Assembly: GCA_902796445.1 (NCBI GenBank)
Contig: CADBPJ010000034.1
Span: 1 to 38,680, forward strand
Reading direction: 5' to 3'
DNA length: 38,680 bases
Origin: an uncultured Ruminococcus sp.
Lineage (GTDB): Bacteria; Bacillota; Clostridia; UBA1381
Under the pieces are notes generated by a model that saw nothing but the letters and a program-made list of their open reading frames with translations, was not told the origin of the DNA and did no database searches. Position 1 is the stretch's first letter; the number at the start of each line of letters is the position of its first letter. The position numbers were made by a program, and so were the translations under genes. Below, piece by piece: positions 1 through 9,056 of the stretch.

Positions 1-113
1 ATTTGTTTTTGTGGTTATTAACATTATATCATACTTGGTTTGATTTTCCTATATTTTTTTGTCACCCATCAATTGTATCACAACATTAATTGAAATTTTT
101 TAATAATAAACAA
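1..113. other. Unassigned AT-rich left edge
   Basis: No open frame with a ribosome-binding site and no clear RNA structure was found here. The stretch is AT-rich and lies downstream of the pyk terminator. It may hold control sequence for a gene to the left of the window, but I see no convincing -35/-10 pair. Confidence 0.4.
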
Positions 114-134
114 CAGAGGAAGGATATTCCTCTG
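114..134 (-). terminator. Probable terminator of pyk
   Basis: CAGAGGAA (114-121) pairs perfectly with TTCCTCTG (127-134) around a 5-nt loop. It lies about 37 nt past the pyk stop in the minus direction. The following minus-strand sequence is T/A-rich rather than a clean T run, so this is a moderate-strength call. Confidence 0.6.
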
Positions 135-170
135 CCCTTTGTTATTTTCGTTCTGCACTATTTTTATCAA

Positions 171-1586
171 TCATACAATAGTTTCCACTTTAATTGTATT
201 GGTATTGCCGCTCTTGCCGTTTATCTGTCCGCCTGTTAGAACTATGTTATCGCCTTTTTTGAGTGAAAGTATTTCCTTTGCCTGGTTTAGTGCCTGATAG
301 AACATAACATCAAGAGAGTTATATTCACAGGCAAGAACGGGAGTTACGCCCCAGCTAAGGTTTAGCTGACGCCATGCACGTTCCTTTGTGGTCGTGCCTA
401 TTATATCAACAGGGGCTCTGAATCGGCTTACCATTCTTGCGGTTGTGCCAGACATTGAGTTTACAACAATGCACTTAGCTTTAACGTCTATTGCCATTGC
501 ACACGCTGAATGAGATATAGCATCAAGGTTGTTTTTTATCTTATATTCTGTGGTTTGATACCAACGCTTATAATCAATATGCTTTTCTGTATACTCCGCA
601 ATTTCCGCCATATTTTTAAGTGCCTCAACAGGGTATTTCCCCGCCGCAGTTTCACCCGATAGCATTATCGCAGATGAGCCGTCATAGACAGCATTTGCAA
701 CGTCTGAAATCTCTGCACGTGTGGGGCGTGCGTTATATATCATAGATTCGAGCATTTCCGTTGCGGTGATTACTCGTTTTCCAAGCAATCTGCATTTACC
801 GATCAAATATTTCTGGATAGACGGCACCTCCACGAACGGAATTTCAACACCCAAATCGCCTCGTGCCACCATTATTCCGTCTGCTATTTCGCAGATTTCG
901 TCAATGTTATCAACACCTGCACGGTTTTCTATCTTTGCAATTACGTCTATATCCTCGCCGCCATTTTCGTTAAGGAAATTTCTCAAGGATAGAACGTCCT
1001 GCTTTGTTGAAACAAATGATGCCGCAACAAAATCAATGTCATTCTCTATACCGAAAAGCAAATCAGCCTTATCTGCATCACTTAAATACTCGTGCTTAAG
1101 TACCTTATTAGGGAAATTCATACTCTTGCGGTTAGATAGCTCTCCCCCTGAAGTTACGGTGCAGCGTACCTCAGCCCCCTCTATTTGATCAACCACAAAA
1201 TGAACAAGTCCGTTATTTACCATTATGGTATCGCCGATTTTTAAATCCTCGGTTAGATGCTCATAATTAACCGAAACCCGAGACCTGTCACCCTCGACAT
1301 CTTCAGTTGTGAAGATGAACTTGTCGCCGTCTTCTAATGTGATTTTTTTATCTGCAAATGTTTTTATCCTGTATTCCGGACCTTTTGTGTCAAGCATTAT
1401 GGCAATGGGCATATTTAGTTTTTCCCTTACACGCTTTATGAGATCAATTTTTGCCTTATGCTCCTCATGTGTGCCGTGCGAACAGTTAAGACGTGCAACA
1501 TTCATACCGTTTTTGCACATTTTAGTCAGTGTTTTTTCGTTATCGCTTGATGGGCCTATGGTACATATAATTTTCGTTTTTCGCAT
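171..1586 (-). CDS. pyk: Pyruvate kinase
   Basis: Converts phosphoenolpyruvate plus ADP to pyruvate plus ATP, the last step of glycolysis, in the cytoplasm. The 471-residue protein starts with the canonical MRKTKIICTIGPSS. It carries VARLNCSHG, the DTKGP loop, the KIENRAGVDN metal/substrate motif, VARGDLGVE and the nucleotide/potassium region PTRAEISDVANAVYDGSSA ending in SGETAAG. The length fits a standard A/B/C-domain enzyme without the extra C-terminal PEP-utiliser domain of Bacillus Pyk. The frame stays open 47 codons further upstream, but AGGAAAG lies just before the ATG at 1586 and the family begins here. The gene is monocistronic, between its own promoter (1657-1685) and a hairpin at 114-134. 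A perfect palindrome lies in its leader. Confidence 0.97.
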   Translation of the reverse strand: MRKTKIICTIGPSSDNEKTLTKMCKNGMNVARLNCSHGTHEEHKAKIDLIKRVREKLNMPIAIMLDTKGPEYRIKTFADKKITLEDGDKFIFTTEDVEGDRSRVSVNYEHLTEDLKIGDTIMVNNGLVHFVVDQIEGAEVRCTVTSGGELSNRKSMNFPNKVLKHEYLSDADKADLLFGIENDIDFVAASFVSTKQDVLSLRNFLNENGGEDIDVIAKIENRAGVDNIDEICEIADGIMVARGDLGVEIPFVEVPSIQKYLIGKCRLLGKRVITATEMLESMIYNARPTRAEISDVANAVYDGSSAIMLSGETAAGKYPVEALKNMAEIAEYTEKHIDYKRWYQTTEYKIKNNLDAISHSACAMAIDVKAKCIVVNSMSGTTARMVSRFRAPVDIIGTTTKERAWRQLNLSWGVTPVLACEYNSLDVMFYQALNQAKEILSLKKGDNIVLTGGQINGKSGNTNTIKVETIV

Positions 1587-1625
1587 ATTACTTTCCTGTC
1601 TTAATTCTATATTTTTGAGGCTTCC

Positions 1626-1639
1626 TGAAAATATTTTCA
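1626..1639. promoter_or_regulatory. Perfect 14-bp palindrome in pyk leader
   Basis: TGAAAATATTTTCA is a perfect inverted repeat. It lies about 18-30 nt downstream of the pyk -10 element and about 40 nt before the start codon, a typical position for a roadblock operator. It resembles a catabolite-response element in its outer bases but has TA instead of the conserved central CG, so CcpA binding is doubtful. Confidence 0.4.
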
Positions 1640-1656
1640 AATTCTCCCTCATTATA

Positions 1657-1685
1657 ATTGTAGCATCAAATGCTCTTTTTTTCAA
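1657..1685 (-). promoter_or_regulatory. Sigma-A-type promoter of pyk
   Basis: On the minus strand, TTGAAA (1685-1680) and TACAAT (1662-1657) are separated by exactly 17 nt. The promoter lies between the ctpA terminator and the pyk ribosome-binding site, so pyk is transcribed separately from the upstream operon. Confidence 0.7.
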
Positions 1686-1696
1686 GCCGTTTAAAC

Positions 1697-1733
1697 AAAA
1701 AAATGCATTTTGATATATAATTACCAAAATGCA
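1697..1733 (-). terminator. Rho-independent terminator of the ddl-ctpA operon
   Basis: TGCATTTTG (1704-1712) and CAAAATGCA (1725-1733) form a perfect 9-bp stem with a 12-nt loop. On the minus strand it is followed at once by a run of seven T (1703-1697). It lies about 20 nt after the ctpA stop and ends the operon before pyk. Confidence 0.85.
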
Positions 1734-1752
1734 CTAATTTTATTTAATTTTT

Positions 1753-3198
1753 TTAGAGATTTGACGGATCTCCGCCTAAATACTGATACGCTCTTTCAAG
1801 CTGCGTATCAAGCTCTACACTCATATTCTCAAATACTTCTTTTAGCTTTATCTGTGTCGCAACATCAAGCACACCCGAATCTGCCATGCCATTATTTCTC
1901 TGGAAATTTGCGATTGCCTCCTTTAAGTCAACATTATAGACATTATTCTGCATATTTCCGCTGTAATAACCCATTCCCGCTAAGCGTTCCTTTGCAGCCA
2001 TAACATTCTGTCCGCTTTCACCTAACGATGCAGGAGTAAGGAAGTCAAATTTCGTGTATTTTGACGTGTCTACTTTTTCGGTTGCATTCTTCACAAGCTC
2101 ATCAGGAGAAAGTCCGATTTTATTTATTTCTTCGCCGTTTCTTGTGATATACTTGCCTATAGTAAGCTTTAAAACCATACCATTGTTTAACGGATACGAG
2201 TTTTGAATAACGGCTTTTCCGTATGTGTTCTCACCAAGCAGTATTCCTACACCCGAATCCTGAATAGCACTTGCAAGGATTTCCGATGATGATGCTGTAT
2301 CCTTATTCACAAGAGTGACTATTTCAAAGGGAGATTTTTCCAATTTTGATTTATATGTATAGTTCAACTTGGAGTCACGATATTTTACGTCAATAATCTT
2401 GCCCTTTGGCACTATCTGCTCTGCAACACCTACTGCCGCAGATACGTGCCCGCCAAGGTTATTTCTCAAATCAAGAATTACCTTCTTAACACCCTTTGCC
2501 TGAAACTCCTCGGAAACAGTCTTAAATTCCTCTGCTGTGGTATTGGCAAATGACGTGATTACGATATATCCTATATTACCCTCAAGTACAACACCTGACA
2601 CCGTACCTGTGCTAACCGCTGTCCTTATTCCTACAAGAGGAACAAGCTCGTCACCACGCATAACTACAATATCTACCGTAGTATTTATTTCACCTATTAC
2701 AAGGCTTCTGACCTCTGAAATGCTGAAACCTACAACGTCCTTACCGTCAACAGACACAAACTTGTCGCCAACCTTAAATCCGCTTTGCTCCGCTAATCCG
2801 CCAGGCTCTACAAATTCTGCAATTTCGACATATTCACCCGCCTGCTGCAGTGTTACACCTAAGCCATAGAATGTTCTGTTGATTGAGTTCATATACTCGA
2901 TGTATTCATCTCGTGTAAAGAAGTCCGAATAGTCATCAAGCTGATGCAATGCACCCTTTACAAATTCTACAAGCGCTTCGTCACCATGCTCTTGGAGATA
3001 TGCTGACATACCCATAAGCATTATATCGCTTACTGTATATGAGTCGTCTATATACTTTTCTGTTATGTACTTAGCTATAGTTTCATAGCCCTGGTACTCT
3101 ATGCTCGGAGTAAATTTTTCTTCTTCCTCCGTATTTGCAAATACCATTGATTGCGGTATAAGCATAATTGCCATTAATAATGCTATTATTTTTTTCAT
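1753..3198 (-). CDS. S41 C-terminal processing peptidase with peptidoglycan-binding domain
   Basis: An exported serine protease of the CtpA/CtpB type (481 residues). Visible in order: an N-terminal signal peptide (MKKIIALLMAIMLIP to about residue 21); a helical region; a PDZ domain at about 95-185 with the LxxxGFKVGDKFVSVDG-type ligand groove; and the S41 catalytic core. The core shows the nucleophile serine in NKDTASSSEI and the general-base lysine in GENTYGKAVIQ. The last 70 residues are a PG_binding_1-like repeat (MAAKERLAGMGYYSG, then IANFQRNNG), which would anchor it to the cell wall. In spore formers, relatives process SpoIVFA or envelope proteins; which role applies here is not visible. 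It is the last gene of the ddl operon and is followed by a strong terminator. Confidence 0.93.
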   Translation of the reverse strand: MKKIIALLMAIMLIPQSMVFANTEEEEKFTPSIEYQGYETIAKYITEKYIDDSYTVSDIMLMGMSAYLQEHGDEALVEFVKGALHQLDDYSDFFTRDEYIEYMNSINRTFYGLGVTLQQAGEYVEIAEFVEPGGLAEQSGFKVGDKFVSVDGKDVVGFSISEVRSLVIGEINTTVDIVVMRGDELVPLVGIRTAVSTGTVSGVVLEGNIGYIVITSFANTTAEEFKTVSEEFQAKGVKKVILDLRNNLGGHVSAAVGVAEQIVPKGKIIDVKYRDSKLNYTYKSKLEKSPFEIVTLVNKDTASSSEILASAIQDSGVGILLGENTYGKAVIQNSYPLNNGMVLKLTIGKYITRNGEEINKIGLSPDELVKNATEKVDTSKYTKFDFLTPASLGESGQNVMAAKERLAGMGYYSGNMQNNVYNVDLKEAIANFQRNNGMADSGVLDVATQIKLKEVFENMSVELDTQLERAYQYLGGDPSNL

Positions 3199-3203
3199 CT
3201 ATT

Positions 3204-3605
3204 TCAATCCTTTTTAATTACATAAATATCCATATTGTTCTCTATCTGGCATAAATCGTATTTTAAATGTATTTCACCGCCGTTATTGTCTATTGTATAG
3301 GCAAGCATATTCGTCACAAGCTCCATTTCCATAGCACCATATGGTGTGTTATACATAAACCTTGTTGTATTTCCCAATGTATACTCCATACGTGATGTTA
3401 CATCACCCGTTCTTGTAACGGTCAGAGTGTCACCATCAATGCGTATCATAACAGTCACACCCTCGGGCTTGTACATTATATAATACTTTCCGTCCTTTAT
3501 ACGCAGTGAGCCGTTACCGCTCTCTGTTATGTAGTCGGTTTCGCCGTTATTTATCTGGCGGTTTCTGACGGTTACGGTATATTCATCAATATTTTTCAAT
3601 GTCAA
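3204..3605 (-). CDS. DUF1934 (YwiB-like) beta-barrel protein
   Basis: A 133-residue protein with alternating beta-strand pattern typical of the small calycin-like DUF1934 family (B. subtilis YwiB). Examples are NGSLRIKDGKYYIMYKP, TVMIRIDGDTLTVTRTG and RFMYNTPYGAMEMELVT. Its biochemical function is unknown. The frame overlaps the murI 3' end by 20 nt. The likely start is TTG at 3605, preceded by AAGGTG at 7 nt spacing; no ATG lies nearby in frame. It sits between murI and ctpA, 5 nt before ctpA, in an operon for peptidoglycan precursors. That suggests an envelope-related role, as inference only. Confidence 0.8.
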   Translation of the reverse strand: MTLKNIDEYTVTVRNRQINNGETDYITESGNGSLRIKDGKYYIMYKPEGVTVMIRIDGDTLTVTRTGDVTSRMEYTLGNTTRFMYNTPYGAMEMELVTNMLAYTIDNNGGEIHLKYDLCQIENNMDIYVIKKD

Positions 3606-4395
3606 TTTTATTCACCTTGCCGTTTATTTTTGTTTCAAGGAAAATTCCGCCCAACTCTTCAAAGTTCTCAATGCTGTCACTTACGTAGTAGCTGTATTGA
3701 TCACGATCACGTATCTCGCTGTGTGCATTAAGAGGCGTTATCTTCTTACGCAAAAACTTTGCGACCTCCTCGCCCGGACTTACCAAAGTCACATCATCAC
3801 CCATATATTTGGAAATGGCAGATTTAAGGAGGGGATAATGTGTACAACCCAAGATAAGTGTATCAACACCTGCATCTTTTATATCTTTTAAGTATTCCTC
3901 CACCACAAGCTTTGTTACGGGCGTATCAAAATGTCCGTTTTCAACAAGAGGCACAAACAACGGACAAGCCTTCTCAAAGGTTTGTACCTTATTGTTATAC
4001 TCTGCTAAGTATTTATTATATGCACCGCTTTTTATGGTTGCGGTTGTACCGATAATTCCTATTTTATTATTTTTCGTAACACGTGCCGCCTCATATGCAC
4101 CCGAGTCAACAACGCCATAGATTGGCACATTAAACTCTGTCTTAATCTCAGGCAATGCAGCAGACGAAGCCGTTCCGCAAGCTATGACTATCATTTTAAC
4201 ATCACAGCTCAAGAGGAAATTTATATCGTCATACGTATACTTTAAAATTGTTTCCTTTGACCGCGTACCGTACGGCACTCTGCCCGTATCACCAAAATAT
4301 ACAATGCTTTCGTCAGGAAAGAGCGACATTATCTCCTTTACGGCAGTAAGTCCGCCAAGCCCCGAATCGAAAACGCCAATTTTTCTATTATCCAT
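3586..4395 (-). CDS. murI: Glutamate racemase
   Basis: Interconverts L- and D-glutamate to supply D-Glu for peptidoglycan stem peptides, without a cofactor, in the cytoplasm. The 269-residue protein has the N-terminal signature IGVFDSGLGGLT. It carries both catalytic cysteines: VIACGTASS at about residue 72 and LGCTHYPLL at about 182. The downstream histidine is also present in the second motif. Its ATG overlaps the ddl stop in a TAATG arrangement, so translation is coupled to ddl. That places the two D-amino-acid enzymes of wall synthesis together. Confidence 0.97.
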   Translation of the reverse strand: MDNRKIGVFDSGLGGLTAVKEIMSLFPDESIVYFGDTGRVPYGTRSKETILKYTYDDINFLLSCDVKMIVIACGTASSAALPEIKTEFNVPIYGVVDSGAYEAARVTKNNKIGIIGTTATIKSGAYNKYLAEYNNKVQTFEKACPLFVPLVENGHFDTPVTKLVVEEYLKDIKDAGVDTLILGCTHYPLLKSAISKYMGDDVTLVSPGEEVAKFLRKKITPLNAHSEIRDRDQYSYYVSDSIENFEELGGIFLETKINGKVNKIDIEKY

Positions 4396-5465
4396 TATTT
4401 AACTCTCTCCGAAGCAAGATCTATCAATGTGTCAAGCAACTCGCTATAGTCTATACCTGCCGCCTCCCACAGTTTCGGATACATACTTATATTTGTAAAG
4501 CCCGGCATTGTATTTATCTCGTTTAGTATAATTGAGCCGTCGGAGTGTTTTACAAAGAAATCAACCCTTGAGAGGCCCTGTCCGTCAAGTGCTTTAAATG
4601 CACGGACGGAATACTCACGTATTTTCTCTATTGTGTCATTGGGAAGGTCTGCAGGGATAACAAGCTCTGTTGAATTGTCATTATACTTTGCATCAAAGTC
4701 ATAATATTCAACTGTCGGCTTTATCTCGCCCACTACTGCCGCACGTACATCGGTATTGCCTAAAACGGCACATTCTACCTCGTGTCCGTCTATATGCTCC
4801 TCAATAAGTATACGTCTGTCGTATTTTTCTGCATTATTAAGGGCATCAATAAGCTCCTGTCGGTTATGTGCCTTACCTATACCAACTGATGAGCCAAGAC
4901 GTGCAGGCTTTACAAAGCAAGGATAGCCAAGTTTTTCTTCTATTTCGTCTGCTGTCTTATTAAAATCATCTCCACCTTTAGCAACTACCCATTTTGCCTG
5001 CGGTATTCCCTCTGCATCGAACACAAGCTTTGAATATGTTTTATCCATACCGTTTGCAGATGATAAGACACCCATCCCAACATACGGAATATGTGCAAGC
5101 TCAAACAAGCCTTGTATCGTTCCGTCTTCTCCGTATTCTCCGTGAAGTACGGGGAATATTACATCAATATGTATCTTTTCAACTGTATCAGATAAAACAA
5201 TCAATCCATGATGAGAGCTGTCGGGGGATATGAATGCAGTTTTTAAGCTGTCCGTTTCTTTTTCCCATGCTCCGCTTTCTATCTTTAACCAGTCGCCTGT
5301 ATACAGATACCATTCGCCCTTACGGGTTATTCCTACTGTGTATATTTCATATTTATCTTTATTAAGCTTGTTAAGTACAGATGTTACTGATTTTTGTGAT
5401 ATATCATGTTCGGGCGATTCTCCGCCGAAGATTACACATAATTTCTTTTTCATAATCGTAACCAT
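4395..5465 (-). CDS. ddl: D-alanine--D-alanine ligase
   Basis: ATP-dependent ligation of two D-Ala for the peptidoglycan pentapeptide. The ATP-grasp fold is clear: N-terminal CVIFGGESPEHDIS; the serine loop HGEYGEDGTIQG; FVKPARLGSSVGI for ATP binding; LIEEHIDGHEVE; FDAKYND; and the Mg-binding end RVDFFV followed by LNEINTMPGFT. I prefer the ATG at 5465 (356 residues), 4 nt after AAAGGA. A second in-frame ATG at 5453 matches the usual family start (MKKKLCVIFGG) but is 16 nt from the same site. It is the first gene of the ddl-murI-DUF1934-ctpA operon and has a good promoter at 5503-5531. Confidence 0.96.
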   Translation of the reverse strand: MVTIMKKKLCVIFGGESPEHDISQKSVTSVLNKLNKDKYEIYTVGITRKGEWYLYTGDWLKIESGAWEKETDSLKTAFISPDSSHHGLIVLSDTVEKIHIDVIFPVLHGEYGEDGTIQGLFELAHIPYVGMGVLSSANGMDKTYSKLVFDAEGIPQAKWVVAKGGDDFNKTADEIEEKLGYPCFVKPARLGSSVGIGKAHNRQELIDALNNAEKYDRRILIEEHIDGHEVECAVLGNTDVRAAVVGEIKPTVEYYDFDAKYNDNSTELVIPADLPNDTIEKIREYSVRAFKALDGQGLSRVDFFVKHSDGSIILNEINTMPGFTNISMYPKLWEAAGIDYSELLDTLIDLASERVK

Positions 5466-5502
5466 CAAATCCTTTCACAAAATTTAAGTTTGTTTACTAT
5501 AT

Positions 5503-5531
5503 ATAATACTCCATTTAAGGTAAAATTTCAA
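5503..5531 (-). promoter_or_regulatory. Promoter of the ddl-murI-DUF1934-ctpA operon
   Basis: Minus-strand TTGAAA (5531-5526) and TATTAT (5508-5503) are spaced by 17 nt. They lie in the 91-nt gap between the rluD stop and the ddl start. This makes ddl the head of a separate transcript. Confidence 0.65.
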
Positions 5532-5556
5532 GTAGTATAGCAAAATTTCCAAAAAT

Positions 5557-6465
5557 TTAATTTTTACGTAGCTTATCTAAAAACGCGGTGAATTCCTGTG
5601 GCGGATCACTTGAAAATTCCATAAGCTCGCCTGTTTTCGGATGTGTAAAGCCAATGGTTTTTGCATGTAAAAGCTGTCCCTTACCCTTTTCACGGTCTTT
5701 TTTTATGCCATATACAGGGTCTGACACAATGCTGTGCCCTATTGATGCCATATGCACACGTATCTGGTGTGTTCTGCCTGTTTCAAGCGTACACTCAACA
5801 AAGGTATATGCGCCAAATTTCTCAAGGACCCTAAAATGCGTTACCGCCTCACGTCCGCCCTCAATAATTGCCATGCGTTTTCTGTCAATGGGGTGTCTGC
5901 CAATAGGCTTATCAATAGTACCGCTGTCCTCTTTTATATTGCCGTTTACAATACAAACATATTTTCTTAATGCCTTGCGTTCCTTTAGCTGTGCTGAAAG
6001 TGCCTCATGTGCCTCATTTGTCTTTGCCACGACCAAGAGTCCCGATGTGTCCTTATCTATCCTATGGACTATTCCGGGCCTTACGGCTCCGTTTATACCG
6101 CTTAGTGTGCAATGGTATAAAAGTCCGTTTACAAGCGTGCCTGTCATATTACCGGGAGCTGGATGTACCACCATACCGCGAGGCTTGTTTACAACTATAA
6201 CGCTATCGTCCTCATACACTATGTCTATAGGTATATCCTCAGGCTGTGCCTCTATATCCTCAGGCTCGGGCAAATCTATTACTACTGTGTCGCCAAGTGC
6301 TACCTTTGACTTTTTTGTTGCCTTGCTGCCATTAAGTGTAACGCATCCTTCATCTATAAGCTTTACGGCATAGCTTCTTGAAATGTCACTGTTATCCGAT
6401 ATGAATTTATCAAGCCGCGCCGATTCTGTTTGTGCTGTTATGACTAACTGCTCCACCTTCGTCAC
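5557..6465 (-). CDS. rluD: RluD-family 23S rRNA pseudouridine synthase
   Basis: Isomerises uridine to pseudouridine in large-subunit rRNA (RluA/RluD group). The 302-residue protein has an N-terminal S4 RNA-binding domain (about residues 15-75: ARLDKFISDN, AVKLIDEGCVTLNG). The catalytic domain carries the nucleophile aspartate in HRIDKDTSGLLVVAK and the later motif ETGRTHQIRVHMASIGHSI. The start is GTG at 6465, overlapping the lspA stop as GTGA. Its purine-rich site is almost adjacent, so a second GTG three codons downstream (6456), 10 nt from GAGAGG, is also possible. It is the last gene of the pncB-rluD operon; I found no clear terminator behind it. The exact target uridine cannot be read from the sequence. 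Confidence 0.93.
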   Translation of the reverse strand: MTKVEQLVITAQTESARLDKFISDNSDISRSYAVKLIDEGCVTLNGSKATKKSKVALGDTVVIDLPEPEDIEAQPEDIPIDIVYEDDSVIVVNKPRGMVVHPAPGNMTGTLVNGLLYHCTLSGINGAVRPGIVHRIDKDTSGLLVVAKTNEAHEALSAQLKERKALRKYVCIVNGNIKEDSGTIDKPIGRHPIDRKRMAIIEGGREAVTHFRVLEKFGAYTFVECTLETGRTHQIRVHMASIGHSIVSDPVYGIKKDREKGKGQLLHAKTIGFTHPKTGELMEFSSDPPQEFTAFLDKLRKN

Positions 6466-6935
6466 ACCTCTCGCTTGTCAAAAAATATTACATACAGAAT
6501 TGCCGCAACAGCACCTGCTACCACTGCAATATCCGCAATATTAAATACAGGAAAATCAAACCATTTTAAGTCTATAAAGTCTACTACGAACTTATACATT
6601 GCCCTGTCAATAGCATTACCAAGACCGCCTGCAAAGAACAGGACAACCGCAAGATTTTCCATAAAATGCTGTGGTTTTTTTATAATCTTATAGAGTATAA
6701 TTGCAAATAAAAACAACACTGATACAGCGGTCAGAAGCATGGTGTTATTACTGAATATAGAAAATGCCGCACCTGTATTCTGTACATACATAAAATTTGC
6801 TACATATGGGATTTCGCCAAATATTTCGCCTACCTGAAAGTTATTGAGTATATAAAGCTTCGATATTCTGTCAAGCACCACTATCAATGCACACAGACCT
6901 ATCTGCCACACTAAGTTTATATAGCTTTTCTTCAT
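6462..6935 (-). CDS. lspA: Lipoprotein signal peptidase (signal peptidase II)
   Basis: Integral membrane aspartyl protease that cuts signal peptides from diacylglyceryl-modified prolipoproteins. The 157-residue protein has four predicted membrane helices. It shows the family motifs NTGAAFSIF, AGGLGNAIDRA (first catalytic Asp) and VVDFIDL followed by FNIADIAVVAGA (second catalytic Asp). The ATG at 6935 has AGGAGA at good spacing. It overlaps rluD by 4 nt and is 10 nt downstream of aroB; the lspA-rluD pairing is common in Firmicutes. Confidence 0.97.
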   Translation of the reverse strand: MKKSYINLVWQIGLCALIVVLDRISKLYILNNFQVGEIFGEIPYVANFMYVQNTGAAFSIFSNNTMLLTAVSVLFLFAIILYKIIKKPQHFMENLAVVLFFAGGLGNAIDRAMYKFVVDFIDLKWFDFPVFNIADIAVVAGAVAAILYVIFFDKREV

Positions 6936-6945
6936 TACCTGTCTC

Positions 6946-8025
6946 CTATTTTGAAATATACTCTAAAGCCTTATAGATTTCGTCATCCTTGACATCATTT
7001 ACACGTATTACCTCGCCGATTTTTATGGGCAATACAAAATTCAGCTTACCATTTGATTTCTTCTTATCCTTCTGCATAAATCCGTATATAATATCACATT
7101 CGGGCAGTTTAAGCTTCAGGTTAAATCCATAGTTTGCCAATGTGTTCTCTATATCGCTTAATATATCGCTGTCTATAAGACCACGTTCTGTTGCAATATA
7201 TGATGCTGCAACCATTCCTATACCTACACATTCGCCGTGTGTCAGCTTAAAGTCCATTGCAGACTCAACCGCATGGCCTATGGTGTGACCGAAATTAAGG
7301 ATTGCACGCAGACCTGACTCCTTTTCGTCCGCTTCAACCACCTTTGCCTTAATTGAGCAGTTACGTTTTGACATCTCAATTAGTGTTTTGCTGTCAAGCT
7401 CCTTGATTTTTTCAGGATTGTTCTTTACAAAATCATAAAATTCACTGTCGCGGATTATTCCGTGCTTTATAACCTCACCCATACCCGATATAAACTGAAT
7501 TTCAGGCAATGTTTTTAACGTGTTCACGTTTATGTAAACAAGCTTTGGCTGATGGAATGCACCAAGGATATTCTTGCTGTCCATAAAGTCTATCCCTGTT
7601 TTTCCGCCAACAGAGCTGTCAGACTGTGAAAGTAATGTAGTTGGTATTTGCACAAAGTCAATGCCACGCATATAAATTGATGCCGCAAAACCTGCCATAT
7701 CACCGACAACACCGCCGCCCAATGCAACTATCATACTTTTTCTGTCAAGATTATTATCTATACAAGCACCGCAGATACCAAGAATTGCATCCATTCTCTT
7801 GTTTTCCTCACCTGCCCTAAATGCATAGACCTCACTGTCAAAGCCAGCACTGTTAAGGTGATTTTTCACCTCGTCAGCATATAGCTTTTCTATATTTGAG
7901 TCTGTTACTATCAACAGCTTTTGCGGTGCATTGATTTTTTTCATTTCATCTGCTAAGCCCAAAAAGCTGTCACCAAATATTATATTGTATGAGTTTTCGC
8001 CTAAATTTACAAATAATTTATCCAT
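6946..8025 (-). CDS. aroB: 3-dehydroquinate synthase
   Basis: Second step of the shikimate pathway: NAD- and metal-dependent cyclisation of DAHP to 3-dehydroquinate. The 359-residue length is typical. Motifs: GGGVVGDMAGFAAS (NAD binding), QIPTTLLSQSDSSVGGKTG, GEVIKHG, and the metal ligands in NFGHTIGHAVE and THGECVGIGM. The start has GGAGAA upstream. It lies between tsaD and lspA in the housekeeping operon. The other aromatic gene seen, aroA, is 19 kb away on the other strand, so the pathway genes are dispersed. Confidence 0.97.
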   Translation of the reverse strand: MDKLFVNLGENSYNIIFGDSFLGLADEMKKINAPQKLLIVTDSNIEKLYADEVKNHLNSAGFDSEVYAFRAGEENKRMDAILGICGACIDNNLDRKSMIVALGGGVVGDMAGFAASIYMRGIDFVQIPTTLLSQSDSSVGGKTGIDFMDSKNILGAFHQPKLVYINVNTLKTLPEIQFISGMGEVIKHGIIRDSEFYDFVKNNPEKIKELDSKTLIEMSKRNCSIKAKVVEADEKESGLRAILNFGHTIGHAVESAMDFKLTHGECVGIGMVAASYIATERGLIDSDILSDIENTLANYGFNLKLKLPECDIIYGFMQKDKKKSNGKLNFVLPIKIGEVIRVNDVKDDEIYKALEYISK

Positions 8026-8045
8026 ATTATTTCTCCGTTTTATAA

Positions 8046-9056
8046 TTATAATGACAATGATGCCACAGCGTTAAGACGCATATCTGCACGTTTTCCCGAT
8101 ACGTATTCAAAATATCCTGCCGATGCAATCATTACCGCATTATCGGTACACAAGACAGGGGGCGGATATAACACACCCATACCGAGTTTTTTGGCTTCTT
8201 CTTCCATTTTACCGCGAAGTGCGGAGTTTGATGCAACACCGCCTGCAATTACTACTTGCTTTAGTCCCTTGCGTTTTGCCGCCTCTAATGTATGCGACAC
8301 AAGTGCATCTGTTACTGCCTCCTGAAACGATGCGGCAATGTCTGCCTTGTTGTATTCCTCACCCTTCTGGTCAAGCTTGTGTATGTGGTTTATAACTGCT
8401 GTTTTTACACCGCTGAACGAGAAATCAAGTGAGCCCTCCGCCATTTTGACACGCGGGAACTCCACTGCATGGGGATTACCCTCCTTTGCAAGTGCGTCAA
8501 TTTTTGGACCGCCCGGATATCCCAAGCCCAACACTCTTGCAATCTTGTCAAATGCCTCACCTGCCGCATCATCTCGTGTCATTCCCATAATTTCATAGTC
8601 AAGATAGTCCTTTGCATATACTATATGGCTGTGTCCGCCTGATGCTACAAGGCAAACAAAGGGTGGTTCTAAATCATTGTGTGCTACGTAGTTTGCACAG
8701 ATATGACCCTTTATATGATGCACATTAACAAGCGGTTTTTTTAACGCATAGGCAAGCGCCTTTGCGGTCGATACGCCCACAAGCAATGCGCCCACAAGAC
8801 CCGGGCCGTAGGTTACGGCGATTGCATCAATGTCACCAAATTCTACACCTGCTTGCTCCAATGCCTCGTCAATTACAGTGTTTACCGCTTCAATATGACA
8901 GCGTGATGCGATTTCAGGCACTACTCCGCCATATCTTTTATGTATATCAATCTGTGAATTGATAACGTTTGAAAGCACCTCTCTGCCGTTTCTTACAACC
9001 GCCGCCGCAGTTTCGTCACAGGAGCTTTCTATACCAAGTATTATTACATCGCTCAT
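8046..9056 (-). CDS. tsaD: tRNA N6-adenosine threonylcarbamoyltransferase
   Basis: Transfers the threonylcarbamoyl group to A37 of ANN-decoding tRNAs (t6A synthesis), normally with TsaB and TsaE. The 336-residue protein has the ASKHA-fold start [15 protein letters not shown], the iron/zinc-binding [30 protein letters not shown] and [10 protein letters not shown]. Its ATG overlaps the rimI stop (ATGA). It is in one operon with tsaC, which makes the adenylate intermediate. tsaB and tsaE are not in this window. Confidence 0.97.
   Translation of the reverse strand: MSDVIILGIESSCDETAAAVVRNGREVLSNVINSQIDIHKRYGGVVPEIASRCHIEAVNTVIDEALEQAGVEFGDIDAIAVTYGPGLVGALLVGVSTAKALAYALKKPLVNVHHIKGHICANYVAHNDLEPPFVCLVASGGHSHIVYAKDYLDYEIMGMTRDDAAGEAFDKIARVLGLGYPGGPKIDALAKEGNPHAVEFPRVKMAEGSLDFSFSGVKTAVINHIHKLDQKGEEYNKADIAASFQEAVTDALVSHTLEAAKRKGLKQVVIAGGVASNSALRGKMEEEAKKLGMGVLYPPPVLCTDNAVMIASAGYFEYVSGKRADMRLNAVASLSL

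Noticed and set aside
1626-1639. Canonical catabolite-response element
   Set aside because: The central CG needed in the usual consensus is TA, so I kept it only as an unnamed palindrome.
1587-1727. N-terminal extension of pyruvate kinase by 47 residues
   Set aside because: The extension covers the pyk promoter and leader palindrome, has no ribosome-binding site, and the family starts at MRKTKIICTIGPSS.
5588-6373. A 261-codon open frame on the plus strand
   Set aside because: It is opposite rluD, has no ribosome-binding site, and its translation is a low-complexity shadow rich in Ser, Pro and Cys. The rluD frame has full family motifs.
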